Positions 32,064-42,553 of a stretch of DNA of 64,000 bases are shown here, in pieces. The stretch comes from Thalassobacillus devorans MSP14. GTDB lineage: Bacteria; Bacillota; Bacilli; Bacillales; Halobacillaceae. The position numbers were made by a program, and so were the translations under genes. The stretch lies in the NCBI RefSeq assembly GCF_000496835.1, contig NZ_KI543236.1:1654773-1718772 (forward strand). Reading direction: 5' to 3'. Each line of letters starts with the position of its first letter. Position 1 is the first letter of the stretch. The notes beneath the pieces are model-generated. The model was given only the letters and a program-made list of their open reading frames with translations, was not told the origin of the DNA and did not search any database.

Positions 32064-32147
32064 CAGTTACTTAATTTCTGCTGCTAAAATCCGCATTTTC
32101 ATCATTTTACCCAATTCATCATATTTTATAAAAAAGAGGTGATTAAG

Positions 32148-32336
32148 ATGAGCAGACTGTACCGTTACCGGCTTCCTCCCTGGTGTCGCAGGTGGCTTTA
32201 TATTATTGAAAAAGCGATGCTGCCGCTGATGATTTTTCAATTACTGCGCACACTCATATTTCCGACAACGCTGGATGTATTTTTGCTTGGTATATTCATA
32301 GGAATATTCATTGCGTTTCATCTGGAGTGGATATAG
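32148..32336 (+). CDS. Small membrane protein of unknown function
   Basis: This is one of two plus-strand genes in the window. The 62-aa protein starts MSRLYRYRLPPWCRRW and has one or two hydrophobic segments (about residues 25-60). AGAGG lies about 8 bases before the ATG, which decides the start over a GTG three codons earlier. It diverges from valS and converges on ysxE, overlapping the last 29 bases of that gene. I do not recognise a family. The positive start and membrane segments fit a small inner-membrane protein, but coding status rests on the ribosome site and composition alone. Confidence 0.6.
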   Translation: MSRLYRYRLPPWCRRWLYIIEKAMLPLMIFQLLRTLIFPTTLDVFLLGIFIGIFIAFHLEWI

Positions 32337-33342
32337 ACTCGTTTTCTTTTACCTGCTGAGCTTGAAAAGAAGAAAAAAGAGATTCGGCAATCACTCGCCC
32401 ATATACCATACGCCGAAAACTCTTCTCTAATCTCTGTACCTTTTCAAGCTCACTTGAATGTTCATCCGCTGTCAACTGATCCAGTCGATGGAAATAATGG
32501 TGAGGATCAATTAGATGAATCGCTAAAAAAAGACGCTCCTGGTTTGTTATCCCATATAATTGCTCATAGACATGAAATTTCTTTGAATATGCTTCAACAG
32601 GACTGTCATGAAAACGAAAATCATTTAAAAAGAACCTGCTGACATCCAACATGGCAGGTCCAACAAACATTTGCTCCCAATTCAGAAAATAACTATGCCC
32701 GTGATATTGGATGATATGATCGTTTTTTAAATTTCCGTGATTCATAACCTGAGGGATTTCCCCGGAAATGTTTTCCCGATCAGGAAACTCCCGAAATAAA
32801 TCTTTCATAAATTCTAATGAATAATGAATCTGCTTGTATTGTGAACAAACAGCCAGTCCCAAGGGGGACATATAACGACGCTTTTCGAACCCTTCTATCT
32901 GAACAAGCAGTTGCTGATGTGCCTGCTCACTGGCTTCTTTCCTATTCCCCAAATATTCAATGTAGTGATAATTGTCCTGAGATGTCTGCTTTGTTTGTTT
33001 ATGCAATATTCCGAGGCTTCGATAAAAACTTTCTATATCATGACTGGGATACTCATCCTTGGTGTGCTGCACCCATGGTGTAAGATAATAAAGCCATTCT
33101 TCACTTTTTACATAGGAGCGGCTATTTTTTGTTCGGGCTAACGGTGGAGCAAGGTGCCCACCGTTAGCTTCCAGCCAGTCTACGATGGAATTCCATTTAT
33201 TTTCTTCATTGGAGTGATAGCGGGATTGTTTTAGGGCAAAATCACCGTAATCGGTTTGAATGCGATATAGCTTCTTAGTAATTTGTTCAGCTCTTTGGAT
33301 CGACATTCCATACTTGTCGATAACCTTTTGTAAGTAATTCAA
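32308..33342 (-). CDS. ysxE: YsxE, CotS-family kinase-like protein
   Basis: YsxE lies after spoVID in all bacilli and belongs to the CotS family of kinase-fold spore proteins. In this 344-aa copy the catalytic loop reads HGNLKNDHII instead of HGDxxxxN, and the metal-binding DFD is replaced by NWEQ, so phosphotransfer is unlikely and a structural role is more probable. The start is TTG with GGAGGGA upstream. A hairpin separates it from spoVID by about 80 bp. The 3' end overlaps the plus-strand small gene. Confidence 0.85.
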   Translation of the reverse strand: MNYLQKVIDKYGMSIQRAEQITKKLYRIQTDYGDFALKQSRYHSNEENKWNSIVDWLEANGGHLAPPLARTKNSRSYVKSEEWLYYLTPWVQHTKDEYPSHDIESFYRSLGILHKQTKQTSQDNYHYIEYLGNRKEASEQAHQQLLVQIEGFEKRRYMSPLGLAVCSQYKQIHYSLEFMKDLFREFPDRENISGEIPQVMNHGNLKNDHIIQYHGHSYFLNWEQMFVGPAMLDVSRFFLNDFRFHDSPVEAYSKKFHVYEQLYGITNQERLFLAIHLIDPHHYFHRLDQLTADEHSSELEKVQRLEKSFRRMVYGRVIAESLFSSFQAQQVKENESISTPDETQ

Positions 33343-33368
33343 AAAAATCCCTCCCTCAAAACAGATCG

Positions 33369-33404
33369 GGCTGCCGAGGAAGGGATGGATCTTCCAGGAC
33401 AGCC
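33369..33404 (-). terminator. Hairpin between spoVID and ysxE
   Basis: GGCTGCC and GGACAGCC-type arms, with inner GGAAG / CTTCC, can form a stem of 12-14 bp. The T-run is weak, so it probably attenuates rather than stops transcription into ysxE. Confidence 0.5.
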
Positions 33405-33419
33405 TTTTTAAGAATCCTA

Positions 33420-34451
33420 TTATGATTGCGAAGGAATATAAATGATTTTACCAGGTTTAAGATCATCCTCGAATACATTATTCACCTTCGTCAAATGAGT
33501 GATAGAAATTTGGTAGCGGTCTGCAATACTTTCCAGTGTATCTTCCTCTTGAACGATACACATTTTCATCTTCGTATAGGTTTCTTCCCGGTCTTCAAAC
33601 ATACTGAACAGTAATTGATTGCCGAGATTACGGCTTTCAGCCTCAGTTTCTCCCTCGTCATCCTGCCCTTCCACTTCATCCCCCTTATATTCCAGTGAAG
33701 GAGATGCTTCATAGGATGGAGAAGGACTAGGCTCATTTTCTTCTACTTCCGGAGCAGCTTCATGGTTGAAAAATTCAGAGAGAGTCTGGACTTTTTTATA
33801 TTTCCAACGATCCCCGCTTGAAGATTCCGATTTAGATTCCACAACTTCTTCCTCCATGACTGGATTCTCCTGCTCGAAAGATGAAGTATTTGCCTCAGGA
33901 GAAGCTGAAGCTTCATCATTTTCTGGATAATCCACTTCAAATTGATAAGATTGTTCCCAGGCAACATTGTTTTCGCTCCTTGCCTCGGACTCTGCCGCCC
34001 CCTCTTTTTCTCTTTCCGTCTCTTCTATTCCGTGAATCGCAATAGTTGCATGCAGCTTGAGCTGGTTTTCTGAAGGCAACTCATAATCAAAAACATCAAT
34101 ACTAACAGATACATCATCTACATTTTCAACCCGATTTCTGGGTATGGATACCTCTACAGGAAACTGATGATAAAACTGACTTGCACCCTCTTCTTCCTGT
34201 TCCACCCTTTCAACAATCTTCCTGGAAGGGAAAGGAGCTACAGTTTCCGTATCTGATTCCTCATCTGTTTTAGCAAAGTATTCACCAGTAAGGTTGATCG
34301 CTCCTTGAATCAATACTGTCTCATCCAAGGGATGTATGACAATTTCCGGATCCAGTGAAATCCCCATCAGCTCTTTGACTTCCTGTCCTCTTTCAAACCA
34401 TAACGATTCGTCTAAATAAAATGAAAACACATTCTTGTTATCATTAGTCAC
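33420..34451 (-). CDS. spoVID: SpoVID, spore coat encasement protein
   Basis: SpoVID drives encasement of the spore by the coat and binds SafA and SpoIVA. The N-terminal SPOCS-like part (residues 1-130: FSFYLDESLWFERGQEV, HPLDETVLIQG) matches the family. The middle is highly acidic, rich in Glu and Ser. The C-terminal LysM (last 48 residues, IVQEEDTLESIADRYQIS) is intact. The GTG start has GGAGGAGG 7 bases upstream and follows a sigma-E promoter. The length is 343 aa, somewhat shorter than B. subtilis because of the variable middle. Confidence 0.92.
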   Translation of the reverse strand: MTNDNKNVFSFYLDESLWFERGQEVKELMGISLDPEIVIHPLDETVLIQGAINLTGEYFAKTDEESDTETVAPFPSRKIVERVEQEEEGASQFYHQFPVEVSIPRNRVENVDDVSVSIDVFDYELPSENQLKLHATIAIHGIEETEREKEGAAESEARSENNVAWEQSYQFEVDYPENDEASASPEANTSSFEQENPVMEEEVVESKSESSSGDRWKYKKVQTLSEFFNHEAAPEVEENEPSPSPSYEASPSLEYKGDEVEGQDDEGETEAESRNLGNQLLFSMFEDREETYTKMKMCIVQEEDTLESIADRYQISITHLTKVNNVFEDDLKPGKIIYIPSQS

Positions 34452-34494
34452 GTACTTTCCTCCTCCCTTATGACGCAACATCCATCTCTGTTCC

Positions 34495-34523
34495 ACTTTA
34501 TGCACAGAAAAGGTAAAATATAC
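34495..34523 (-). promoter_or_regulatory. Sigma-E promoter of spoVID
   Basis: GTATATT (34517-34523) and CATAAAGT (34495-34502), with a 14-base spacer, match the sigma-E consensus. The start of transcription would be about 36 bases ahead of the GTG. Confidence 0.7.
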
Positions 34524-34754
34524 GAATCAATAAGAAAACCCCGCCTGCCAACTCCAATTTAATTTTAAAATTATGCAGATGAGAGTTATGCTCCACAACA
34601 TCTTAGTGATCTGAATCAGTCGATTTCGTATTATTCTTTAGAGTCAAGAGACAGCAGGAAAGGGAGGTTAAACACAATAAGGCTTAGAGGAGATTTTCCT
34701 CTAAGCCTTATTCAAACAAACGCATAACAGATCTTATTACAGCAAATATGTGAG
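34524..34754. other. Gap between hemL and spoVID
   Basis: The spoVID-hemL gap is about 300 bp. Apart from the spoVID promoter it holds one long hairpin (34676-34712). I see no gene or other signal in the A/T-rich rest. Confidence 0.6.
34676..34712 (-). terminator. Terminator after hemL
   Basis: A perfect 16-bp stem (AATAAGGCTTAGAGGA and its complement) with a 5-base loop ends the hem operon. The following T-run is short (TTATTGTGTTT). Confidence 0.8.
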
Positions 34755-36047
34755 TTAATTTTTACGGTTTTCAGTGAAAATTTTTCTTGCTGCTTCAATC
34801 GTCTTTTCAATATCTTCTTCCGTATGAGCAGTAGATAAGAACAATCCTTCAAACTGGGAAGGAGGTAGAAAGATGCCCTCTTCAACCATTCCACGATAAT
34901 ATTTTGCAAATAAATCCAGATCTGAAGCACTGGCTGTTTCAAAGTTATAGACGCCTTCCTTATTAAAGAAAAAGCCTACCATGGAGCCCGCACGATTGAC
35001 AGAGAATGGAATATTATTTTCAATTGCTGCATTCGTAAAGCCTTCGATCAGACGATCCACCTTTTTATTGATTGCTTCATAAGCAACTTTATCCATTGCT
35101 TTCAGTGTTTCATACCCTGCTGTCATTGCTAGTGGATTTCCTGACAATGTGCCTGCCTGATAAATGTCACCTATAGGTGCTACGCGCTCCATAATTTCCT
35201 TTTTGCCACCGTAAGCTCCCACAGGAAGCCCGCCACCGATGACCTTACCCAGGCATGTCATGTCCGGCGTTACACCAAAATGTCCCTGTGCACAGTTATA
35301 GCCTACGCGAAAACCGGTCATCACTTCATCAAAAATCAATACAGTCCCATTATCTTCTGTAATTTTACGAAGCTCCTGCAGGAAATTACCCTGTGGAGGT
35401 ACAACTCCCATATTTCCAGCTACAGGTTCGACAATTACAGCTGCCAGATCATCACCAAATTGTTCAAATGCATAGCGGACACTTTCCATATCATTATATG
35501 GTACAGTAATCGTGTTTTTGGCGATTCCCTCTGGAACACCCGGGGAATCAGGGAGCCCAAGTGTAGCTACTCCTGAACCTGCTTTAATCAGGAGGGAATC
35601 TCCATGGCCATGGTAGTTCCCTTCAAACTTCAAAATTTTGTTCCTGCCTGTGTAGCCTCTTGCAACACGGAGCGCACTCATTGTTGCCTCTGTACCAGAA
35701 TTCACCATGCGTACCATATCAATAGAAGGCACACGATCAATGACTAACTGAGCAAGTTTATTTTCGATTTCTGTAGGGGCACCAAAACTTGTCCCTAATT
35801 CTGTAATAGATTTAAGTTTTTCTACGACACGGTCATCCGCATGGCCGAGAATCAACGGACCCCAGCTTAATACATAATCAATATATTCATTTCCATCGAT
35901 ATCATAGATTTTTGAACCTTTTCCTCGTTCCATAAACACCGGGTCCATATTTACAGATTTAAATGCGCGTACCGGTGAATTCACGCCACCTGGCATCAGC
36001 TGCTCTGCTTCTTTATATGCTTCAATTGAACGGTCAAATTTTTTCAT
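34755..36047 (-). CDS. hemL: Glutamate-1-semialdehyde aminotransferase
   Basis: HemL makes 5-aminolevulinate from glutamate-1-semialdehyde. The PLP-binding lysine lies in [17 protein letters not shown] near residue 266, and the N terminus [16 protein letters not shown] is typical. It is 430 aa and closes the hemAXCDBL operon, 24 bp after hemB. Confidence 0.97.
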   Translation of the reverse strand: MKKFDRSIEAYKEAEQLMPGGVNSPVRAFKSVNMDPVFMERGKGSKIYDIDGNEYIDYVLSWGPLILGHADDRVVEKLKSITELGTSFGAPTEIENKLAQLVIDRVPSIDMVRMVNSGTEATMSALRVARGYTGRNKILKFEGNYHGHGDSLLIKAGSGVATLGLPDSPGVPEGIAKNTITVPYNDMESVRYAFEQFGDDLAAVIVEPVAGNMGVVPPQGNFLQELRKITEDNGTVLIFDEVMTGFRVGYNCAQGHFGVTPDMTCLGKVIGGGLPVGAYGGKKEIMERVAPIGDIYQAGTLSGNPLAMTAGYETLKAMDKVAYEAINKKVDRLIEGFTNAAIENNIPFSVNRAGSMVGFFFNKEGVYNFETASASDLDLFAKYYRGMVEEGIFLPPSQFEGLFLSTAHTEEDIEKTIEAARKIFTENRKN

Positions 36048-36071
36048 TGCTAACGCACCACCTTACAAATA

Positions 36072-37049
36072 TTATTCATTCAGCCAGTCTGCTGCATCCT
36101 TAGCAAAATAAGTAATGATTAAATCAGCACCAGCACGTTTCATAGAGGTCAATTTCTCCATGACAATTTCTTGCTCATTGACCCAGCCGTTCATTGCTGC
36201 TGCTTTAATCATGGAATATTCCCCGCTGACATTATAAGCAACGAGCGGGGCATTGAAACGGTCTTTCACTTCCCGCATGATATCCATATACGATAAGGCT
36301 GGCTTGACGATGAGGAAGTCAGCTCCCTCTTCCATGTCGGATTCAGCTTCTCGCAGTGCTTCCAAACGATTGGCAGGATCCATTTGATACGCCCTGCGGT
36401 CACCAAACTGAGGCGAACTGTGGGCAGCATCCCGGAACGGGCCATAAAAAGCGGAAGCGTATTTCACTGCATAGGACATTATCGGAATCTGACTGTAACC
36501 CGCTTCATCCAATCCTTCCCTGATAGCAGCGACAAATCCATCCATCATGTTAGAAGGGGCGATGATATCTGCTCCTGCTTCTGCCTGGCTGACGGCTGTT
36601 TTGACCAGCAACTCTAAAGATGGATCATTCAGAACTTCCCCGTTTTCTACGAGGCCGCAATGTCCATGGTCCGTGTACTGACAAAGACAGGTATCTGCAA
36701 TTACAGTAAGTGAAGGGACATCCCGCTTGATTTGTCTGATCGCTTCCTGCACGATTCCGTGTTCGCAATAAGCCTGTGACCCTTGGGAGTCCTTTTCATT
36801 CGGTACGCCAAAAACGATTACCGAACGGATCCCTTTTGACTGTAAATCTTTCATTTCTTCAGTCAAATAATCCAAAGACACATGGAAGACCCCAGGCATG
36901 GAGGATACTTCATTTTTAATTCCTTTTCCTTCTACTACAAATATGGGATAAATGAGATCATCTTTGGATAATTTAGTTTCTCTGACCAGCGCACGCACGG
37001 ATTCCGTACGGCGCAGGCGTCGATGTCGCTTAAAGTCTTTACTGTTCAT
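36072..37049 (-). CDS. hemB: Porphobilinogen synthase
   Basis: HemB condenses two 5-aminolevulinates to porphobilinogen. The active-site lysines are in [17 protein letters not shown] and [13 protein letters not shown]. The cysteines in [14 protein letters not shown] mark a zinc-dependent enzyme. It is 325 aa and its start overlaps the hemD end by 11 bases. Confidence 0.98.
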   Translation of the reverse strand: MNSKDFKRHRRLRRTESVRALVRETKLSKDDLIYPIFVVEGKGIKNEVSSMPGVFHVSLDYLTEEMKDLQSKGIRSVIVFGVPNEKDSQGSQAYCEHGIVQEAIRQIKRDVPSLTVIADTCLCQYTDHGHCGLVENGEVLNDPSLELLVKTAVSQAEAGADIIAPSNMMDGFVAAIREGLDEAGYSQIPIMSYAVKYASAFYGPFRDAAHSSPQFGDRRAYQMDPANRLEALREAESDMEEGADFLIVKPALSYMDIMREVKDRFNAPLVAYNVSGEYSMIKAAAMNGWVNEQEIVMEKLTSMKRAGADLIITYFAKDAADWLNE

Positions 37050-37827
37050 CTATATCGTATCCTTTCTCACTGAAATAACTTTCCATTAGCTCTACCATAC
37101 CTTCTATCGTGAAATGCCCCTCCGGCACCAGAACATTTAAAAAGCCTTCCTTCTTTGCTTTCGCCTCTGTTGTTGTACCTATGCAAACACAAGGTACAGT
37201 GAGGTATTTATTAAAATTCTTGTGTTTGTGACATAACCGGACGAACGCTTCCACCGTCGAAGGGCTCGTTAAAGTATAAGCATCAATAGAAATGGTTTCC
37301 AGTTTTTCGATTAATGGCCTTTGATCCTTCGCTAATAGCGTATCATACACGGTCATTGAATGGAAAAAAACATGTCCTTTCATCGCTTCCGGCAATACAT
37401 CCCGCGATAGATTCCCACGCACTAATAGTATTGGACCGGGATTATCAAATCGCCCCATAAATTCTTCTGCCATCACTTCTGCAGTATATGTATTGGGAAC
37501 GAAGTCTGCAGCAACGCCATATTGGATCAGTGTCCTTTCCGTTTTCTCCCCTACAGCGCCTACCATTAGGTTACCGGGCCAAGTAACTTTCTTCTCCTCA
37601 AGTAATTCGAAAAAAAACTTCACGCCATTAGAGCTTGTGAAAAAAATCCAAGCATATTCGTGAAGTTGTTCTACATACTGCTTATTTTCTTTGTTATCAC
37701 GTAAAGCAAAATGAAGCAGCGGGACCTCCACCGGGGTCCCTCCTGCTTGCTTTATTTTTTCCGATAAAGAAGCTGTCTGGCTTTGAGCACGGGTGACAAG
37801 TATATTTCTCCCTGTCAATGCTCCCAT
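37039..37827 (-). CDS. hemD: Uroporphyrinogen-III synthase
   Basis: HemD closes hydroxymethylbilane with inversion of ring D. The family is poorly conserved, but ILVTRAQSQ at the N terminus, [22 protein letters not shown] and [14 protein letters not shown] are recognisable. It is 262 aa, sharing one base with the hemC stop (TAATG) and overlapping hemB, so the three are translationally linked. Confidence 0.95.
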   Translation of the reverse strand: MGALTGRNILVTRAQSQTASLSEKIKQAGGTPVEVPLLHFALRDNKENKQYVEQLHEYAWIFFTSSNGVKFFFELLEEKKVTWPGNLMVGAVGEKTERTLIQYGVAADFVPNTYTAEVMAEEFMGRFDNPGPILLVRGNLSRDVLPEAMKGHVFFHSMTVYDTLLAKDQRPLIEKLETISIDAYTLTSPSTVEAFVRLCHKHKNFNKYLTVPCVCIGTTTEAKAKKEGFLNVLVPEGHFTIEGMVELMESYFSEKGYDIDEQ

Positions 37828-38759
37828 TATTGATCCAGCTCCTCTTTTGCATCATCCACGATTTTTTGTGCGCCGTACTTTTTCAAATGATCGGCCGCTT
37901 CTTTTCCTACCTCGATAGGATCAGATCCTTTGAATGTCTCCTTCAGAATAGTTTCCCCATCAGGAGTTGCTACAAGGGCAGTCAAAATAACTTCATCACC
38001 CTCAAGATATGCATAACCACCGATTGGAACTTGACAGCCTCCATTTAAGTCATGAAGAAATTTGCGTTCTGCTGCTACAGTCTTTTCCGTATAACTATCA
38101 TTGATTTTAGATAGTAGTTCACGCAATTCCGTGTCAGACTCTCTTGTTTGGATTGCCAGCGCTCCCTGACCAACAGCCGGTACACAAACATCTTTATCCA
38201 GGTACTCTGTAACCAGGTCATCACTCCAGCCCATTCGCTTCAAACCAGCCGCGGCAAGAACGATCGCATCAAATTCACCGTCTCTCAGTTTCTTAAGACG
38301 TGTGTCGATATTCCCGCGAATCCATTTCACTTCCAGATCAGGACGTGCTGCACGTATTTGAGATTCTCTTCTTAAACTGCTCGTCCCAACAACTGATCCT
38401 GCAGGCAGGTCTTTCAATTTTTTGTGATTATTAGAAACGAACGCATCCCGGTGATCCTCCCGCACTGGTACAGAGGCAATCATCAAACCTTCAGATATGA
38501 CAGAAGGCATGTCTTTCATACTGTGTACAGCCATATCTATTTCTTCGTCATACATCGCTTTTTCAATCTCTTTGACAAATAAACCCTTGCCACCAACTTT
38601 GGATAGTGTGACATCGAGGATCTGGTCTCCCTTAGTCGAGATACGCTTAATTTCAAATTCAGCAGCTGGCTCCACCTTTTTCAATTGATCGATGACCCAT
38701 TCTGTTTGAGTGATTGCTAAATTGCTTTTTCTTGAACCAATAATAATTTTTCGCACCAA
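37827..38759 (-). CDS. hemC: Hydroxymethylbilane synthase
   Basis: HemC polymerises four porphobilinogens. [17 protein letters not shown] opens the protein, [15 protein letters not shown] follows, and the cysteine carrying the dipyrromethane cofactor is in [10 protein letters not shown] near residue 241. Its 310-aa length is normal. It is followed by hemD without a gap. Confidence 0.98.
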   Translation of the reverse strand: MVRKIIIGSRKSNLAITQTEWVIDQLKKVEPAAEFEIKRISTKGDQILDVTLSKVGGKGLFVKEIEKAMYDEEIDMAVHSMKDMPSVISEGLMIASVPVREDHRDAFVSNNHKKLKDLPAGSVVGTSSLRRESQIRAARPDLEVKWIRGNIDTRLKKLRDGEFDAIVLAAAGLKRMGWSDDLVTEYLDKDVCVPAVGQGALAIQTRESDTELRELLSKINDSYTEKTVAAERKFLHDLNGGCQVPIGGYAYLEGDEVILTALVATPDGETILKETFKGSDPIEVGKEAADHLKKYGAQKIVDDAKEELDQ

Positions 38760-38774
38760 ATTGCCTCCTCAATC

Positions 38775-39593
38775 TTAAAAGTGGAAGTTCGACAGTGAAC
38801 CGAATAAAAAGAAATTGACAAGTAAAAATAAAAATGCCGCAGCATTATACATTGCTATCGACCTGCCCTGATAGCCTTTCACTATCCGTAAAAATAAAAA
38901 AATAATATAGACGAATAACACAATAAACGAACCCATTGTCTTAGAATCATACCAGTAAAAAACATCATCCGAGTTATATCCCCATACGACACCGAGAATG
39001 ACGGCTAACATCAGTAAAGGAACGCCGCCGGTCACTGCCAGGTAAGAGTAATGATCAAGTTTAGATAAGTCTCCTAAACGCCACAATCGCTTATCCCATT
39101 TTTTCTTTTTCAACAAGCGGTATTGTAACAAATACATTAATGAAAAAATAAACGAAAACGTAAAAAAACCGTAAGAAATGAGTGCCAATGTGATATGCGC
39201 AACAAGCATTTCATCTATAAAACGAACTCCTTGTTCTACTAAATCAGCACGGGCTTTCGTAGTAATATGAAGTAACATGACTGAAAAACCAACCACATTT
39301 GTGAAAAAAACCAGAAAATCTACCCGGTATAAACGGTTGATGATCAAGGAAAATGTCACTAGAATCCAAGAATAAAAATATAATCCATCGTAAACATTCA
39401 TAACTGGAAAGTTATCTTCGATAAAAACTTGTGTTAACAAAAAAATGGTCTGTAGAGACCAAACCATACTAAGTAACCAGAAGGCTATGTGGTTCGCCTT
39501 CCGGTTTTGTTGAATGAAATCAATAAAATAGCCAATAACACTTAGAGCGTAAATGAAAATAATAAACTCATAAAGCCATTTCACATCAAGCAT
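38775..39593 (-). CDS. hemX: HemX, CcsA-like membrane protein
   Basis: HemX is an eight-helix membrane protein of the CcsA/CcmC type; in B. subtilis it lowers HemA levels. The 272-aa sequence is hydrophobic throughout and ends in helices with GVVWGYNSDDVFYWYDSKT. It lies between hemA and hemC, 17 bp and 15 bp away, as usual in bacilli. Confidence 0.92.
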   Translation of the reverse strand: MLDVKWLYEFIIFIYALSVIGYFIDFIQQNRKANHIAFWLLSMVWSLQTIFLLTQVFIEDNFPVMNVYDGLYFYSWILVTFSLIINRLYRVDFLVFFTNVVGFSVMLLHITTKARADLVEQGVRFIDEMLVAHITLALISYGFFTFSFIFSLMYLLQYRLLKKKKWDKRLWRLGDLSKLDHYSYLAVTGGVPLLMLAVILGVVWGYNSDDVFYWYDSKTMGSFIVLFVYIIFLFLRIVKGYQGRSIAMYNAAAFLFLLVNFFLFGSLSNFHF

Positions 39594-39610
39594 ATAGTTA
39601 TCCTTCCTTA

Positions 39611-40984
39611 CTAGTGTGTGGAAGCATTTTTTATGGCAGGAAAGGATAGTTCCCCATTATGGTCCAGGGACACCACTTTATTATCTTTCTTTTGCTGTTC
39701 CTGAAGTTCATTCTGCACCTGCTCTTCGATGCCGAATATCTGCGTGAACAGTCGCAGTGACTCATCTGCATCTGGTTGAGCTGCAAGTTCTTTGGCCTGC
39801 AAAATGGGTTCTTTCAGCATCTGATTGATAATACTTTTTGTATGCTTGTTCAACACTTTCTTCTCCCGTTCAGTCAAATCAGGCATTTTACGCTCAATAC
39901 TTTTCATTGTTTCTGATTGGATCGATAAAGCTTTATTCCTTAAAGCGGAGATGACTGGCACTACTCCGATGGTCTGCAGCCATTCCTTAAAGGCAATGAT
40001 CTCTTCTTCAATCATGATTTCGATAATTTCCGCTGCCTTTTGCCTTGCAGCCAGATTAGCATCAACTATTCCCTGGAGATCATCAATATCATATAAGAAT
40101 ACACTTTCCAATTCCTCCATAGCTGGATCCAAGTCCCGTGGTACAGCAATGTCAACTAAAAATAATGGTTTCCCTTTCCGGGCTTTCTGGATAGGAGCCA
40201 TCACTTCCTGAGTAATTACATAATCTTTAGCACCAGTGGAGCTGATCAGAATGTCTGCATCCTTTAATGTCTTTGACAAATCATCGATCGTTCTGGCTTC
40301 TCCATTGAATTGATCGGCAACTACCTGCGCTTTAGCGAGCGTGCGATTGATTACGGTAACCTGTTTTACTCCGGAACCCTGAAGGTTTTTTGCAGCAAGT
40401 TCACCCATCTTTCCTGCGCCTAAGATGACTACATGCTTGTTTACAAGATCACCGAAGATTTTCCGGGCAAGTTCGACGGCTGCATAGCTGACTGACACCG
40501 CATTTTCCCCGATTTCTGTTTCTTTATGGGAACGCTTAGCAAGTGTTACTGCCTGCTTGAATAATTGATTGAAAATGGTGCCGGTAGTTTTTGCTTCCTG
40601 GGCCTCTAAGAAGGTCTGTTTCATTTGACCAAGAATCTGCGTTTCCCCCAGGACCATGGAATCCAGGCCACAGGTTACGCGCAATAGGTGCTCCATGGCA
40701 CCATCGCCTTCATAAATAGACAAATATGGGGAGAAGGTCTCTTTCTCCACCTCAAACCAATCAGACAAGAACTGTTTGATATAATAGCGGCCGGTATGAA
40801 GTTGATCAACGACGGCATAAATCTCCGTTCGATTACATGTGGAAATAATCACGTTTTCTAACACACTCTTCCGCTGGTTCAATTCAACCATTGCATCGGA
40901 AATGCGGTTTTCAGAAAATGTGAGTTTTTCCCTGATTTCTACTGGGGCTGTTTTATAATTTACGCCGACAACTAATATGTGCAT
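39611..40984 (-). CDS. hemA: Glutamyl-tRNA reductase
   Basis: HemA reduces glutamyl-tRNA to glutamate-1-semialdehyde, the first step of haem synthesis. The catalytic cysteine is Cys50 in STCNRTE. The NADPH site is [17 protein letters not shown], and a C-terminal dimerisation helix region follows. The ATG at 40984 gives 457 aa; a TTG five codons upstream lies in the ribosome-site region. It is the first gene of the hem operon. Confidence 0.97.
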   Translation of the reverse strand: MHILVVGVNYKTAPVEIREKLTFSENRISDAMVELNQRKSVLENVIISTCNRTEIYAVVDQLHTGRYYIKQFLSDWFEVEKETFSPYLSIYEGDGAMEHLLRVTCGLDSMVLGETQILGQMKQTFLEAQEAKTTGTIFNQLFKQAVTLAKRSHKETEIGENAVSVSYAAVELARKIFGDLVNKHVVILGAGKMGELAAKNLQGSGVKQVTVINRTLAKAQVVADQFNGEARTIDDLSKTLKDADILISSTGAKDYVITQEVMAPIQKARKGKPLFLVDIAVPRDLDPAMEELESVFLYDIDDLQGIVDANLAARQKAAEIIEIMIEEEIIAFKEWLQTIGVVPVISALRNKALSIQSETMKSIERKMPDLTEREKKVLNKHTKSIINQMLKEPILQAKELAAQPDADESLRLFTQIFGIEEQVQNELQEQQKKDNKVVSLDHNGELSFPAIKNASTH

Positions 40985-41018
40985 TTCATCTACCCCCAAA
41001 AAACTTTCCTGACGAGCA

Positions 41019-41043
41019 GTATTTTATAAAATACATTATAACA
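41019..41043 (-). promoter_or_regulatory. hemA promoter with overlapping palindrome
   Basis: The minus strand reads TGTTATAAT (41035-41043), an extended -10 box. A perfect 16-bp palindrome GTATTTTATAAAATAC (41019-41034) lies over the expected start of transcription and could be an operator. In B. subtilis this operon is under PerR; the match to a PerR box (TTATAATnATTATAA) is only partial. Confidence 0.55.
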
Positions 41044-41214
41044 TGTGAAATAGTACTAACTGATGGAAATTGTGAACAGAATATGAAACTATATGGTAGG
41101 ATTAAATAAAGAATAAATAATGTAATTCCTTCGTAAACAAATCAAACCCGACTGTAATGTACCATAACCGAGGTATATTCGCAACAATTCGATATATGTA
41201 AAGGGAGGCTTTGC

Positions 41215-41739
41215 ATGAAAAGACAGAACACTTTTACAGGTTTCCTATTGATTGGTTTAGGAGCTTATTTTTTACTGCGACAATTACATATTCCCCTATT
41301 AACTGATTTTTATTCCTGGCCGACCATTTTAATGATTATAGGCATTTCATTTTTATTACATAGTTATATAACAAATGAGTTTCACAATATTTTCGCTGGT
41401 GCAGTGTTATTGGGGTTCGGCATACATTTCCATGGGCTTACCACTTACAGGCTCTGGGTGGATCATTGGGGAGTGTATCCCCTGATTATTGGAATTGCCT
41501 TCGTGCTTCGCTCCAATAAAACAAAACAGGGATTGATACCAGGTCTGTTACTAGTGGCTCTTGGTTTATTCGCCCTATTTTCTCCGGTAAATCCCGGATG
41601 GTTTCAATGGATCTATCAATTATTTTCCCTTATCGAGCAATTTTGGCCATTAGCGTTGATCATTATAGGTTTGTTCCTTCTAAAGAATAAAAAGAATACC
41701 AAAAATAAAAGAAAAAAATTAAAATCCCGAGCCCAATAA
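41215..41739 (+). CDS. LiaI/LiaF-type membrane protein
   Basis: The 174-aa protein has about six hydrophobic segments in three similar pairs (GFLLIGLGAYFLLRQL, WPTILMIIGISFLLHSY, and later copies), as in LiaI/LiaF-TM domain proteins, and a lysine-rich cytoplasmic tail. AAAGGGAGG precedes the ATG. It is a monocistronic plus-strand gene with its own terminator, inserted between hemA and the transporter genes relative to B. subtilis. A role in envelope stress is possible from the family but not shown. Confidence 0.75.
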   Translation: MKRQNTFTGFLLIGLGAYFLLRQLHIPLLTDFYSWPTILMIIGISFLLHSYITNEFHNIFAGAVLLGFGIHFHGLTTYRLWVDHWGVYPLIIGIAFVLRSNKTKQGLIPGLLLVALGLFALFSPVNPGWFQWIYQLFSLIEQFWPLALIIIGLFLLKNKKNTKNKRKKLKSRAQ

Positions 41740-41757
41740 CGGCCCGGGATTATTTTT
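41723..41757 (+). terminator. Terminator overlapping the end of the LiaI-like gene
   Basis: AATCCCG pairs with CGGGATT and GCC with GGC, followed by TATTTTT. The stop codon of the gene lies in the loop. Confidence 0.85.
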
Positions 41758-41794
41758 CAATTAATTGTAAGCTGAATAACTAATGACTGACTAT

Positions 41795-42535
41795 TTATAA
41801 AATAGAACTCAAAAATTCCTGCGTCCGCTGTTCTTGAGGGTTATCAAACAATTGATTAGGCTCTCCCGTTTCAACGATACGTCCGTCATGCATATATACG
41901 ACTTTATCGGCAACTTCCCGGGCAAAACCCATTTCATGGGTCACAACAATCATTGTCATCCCTTCCTTAGCAAGTTCCTTCATTGTCGCCAGCACTTCCC
42001 CTACCAGTTCGGGGTCGAGAGCGGAAGTCGGTTCATCAAATAGCATGATATCCGGCTTCATGGCCAATGCACGCGCAATTGCCACCCGTTGTTTTTGTCC
42101 ACCGGATAAACGGGAAGGGTAATCATCCGCTTTATCTCCCAGCCCTACCTTAGCTAATAATTCCTTAGCTTCTTTTATCGCCTGAGCTTTTTTGATTTTT
42201 TTCACTTGAGTAGGAGCTTCGATAACATTTTCCAGCACTGTTTTGTGAGGAAATAAGTTGAAATGCTGAAATACCATTCCTACTTTTTGCCTTACCTCGT
42301 TCAAGTTATCTTTTTTTGGATCTGACTCTTTTCCTTCAATAATTATACTTCCACCATTTTTCAGCTCCAGAAAATTCAAACAACGAAGTAAGGTGCTTTT
42401 TCCTGATCCGCTTGCGCCAATCAATACGACTACTTCACTTTCTTTGACAGTAAAATCAATATCTTTTAAAACATGTAGATTCCCGAATGATTTATTCAAT
42501 TTTTCTACTCGAATCATTTCCCTATCTTCTGACAC
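41795..42535 (-). CDS. Polar amino-acid ABC transporter ATPase (GlnQ type)
   Basis: The ATPase (246 aa) powers uptake of an amino acid by the permease encoded just upstream. Walker [10 protein letters not shown], the Q-loop [11 protein letters not shown], the signature [15 protein letters not shown] and Walker [13 protein letters not shown] are all intact. The start is GTG with GAGGAGGA 9 bases upstream. The permease gene ends 18 bp away. Substrate cannot be set from this subunit. Confidence 0.93.
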   Translation of the reverse strand: MSEDREMIRVEKLNKSFGNLHVLKDIDFTVKESEVVVLIGASGSGKSTLLRCLNFLELKNGGSIIIEGKESDPKKDNLNEVRQKVGMVFQHFNLFPHKTVLENVIEAPTQVKKIKKAQAIKEAKELLAKVGLGDKADDYPSRLSGGQKQRVAIARALAMKPDIMLFDEPTSALDPELVGEVLATMKELAKEGMTMIVVTHEMGFAREVADKVVYMHDGRIVETGEPNQLFDNPQEQRTQEFLSSIL

Positions 42536-42553
42536 GCTTTTGTTCCTCCTCTA

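Noticed and set aside
39825-40211. A 128-codon plus-strand frame
   Set aside because: Antisense to hemA, no ribosome site and no family resemblance.
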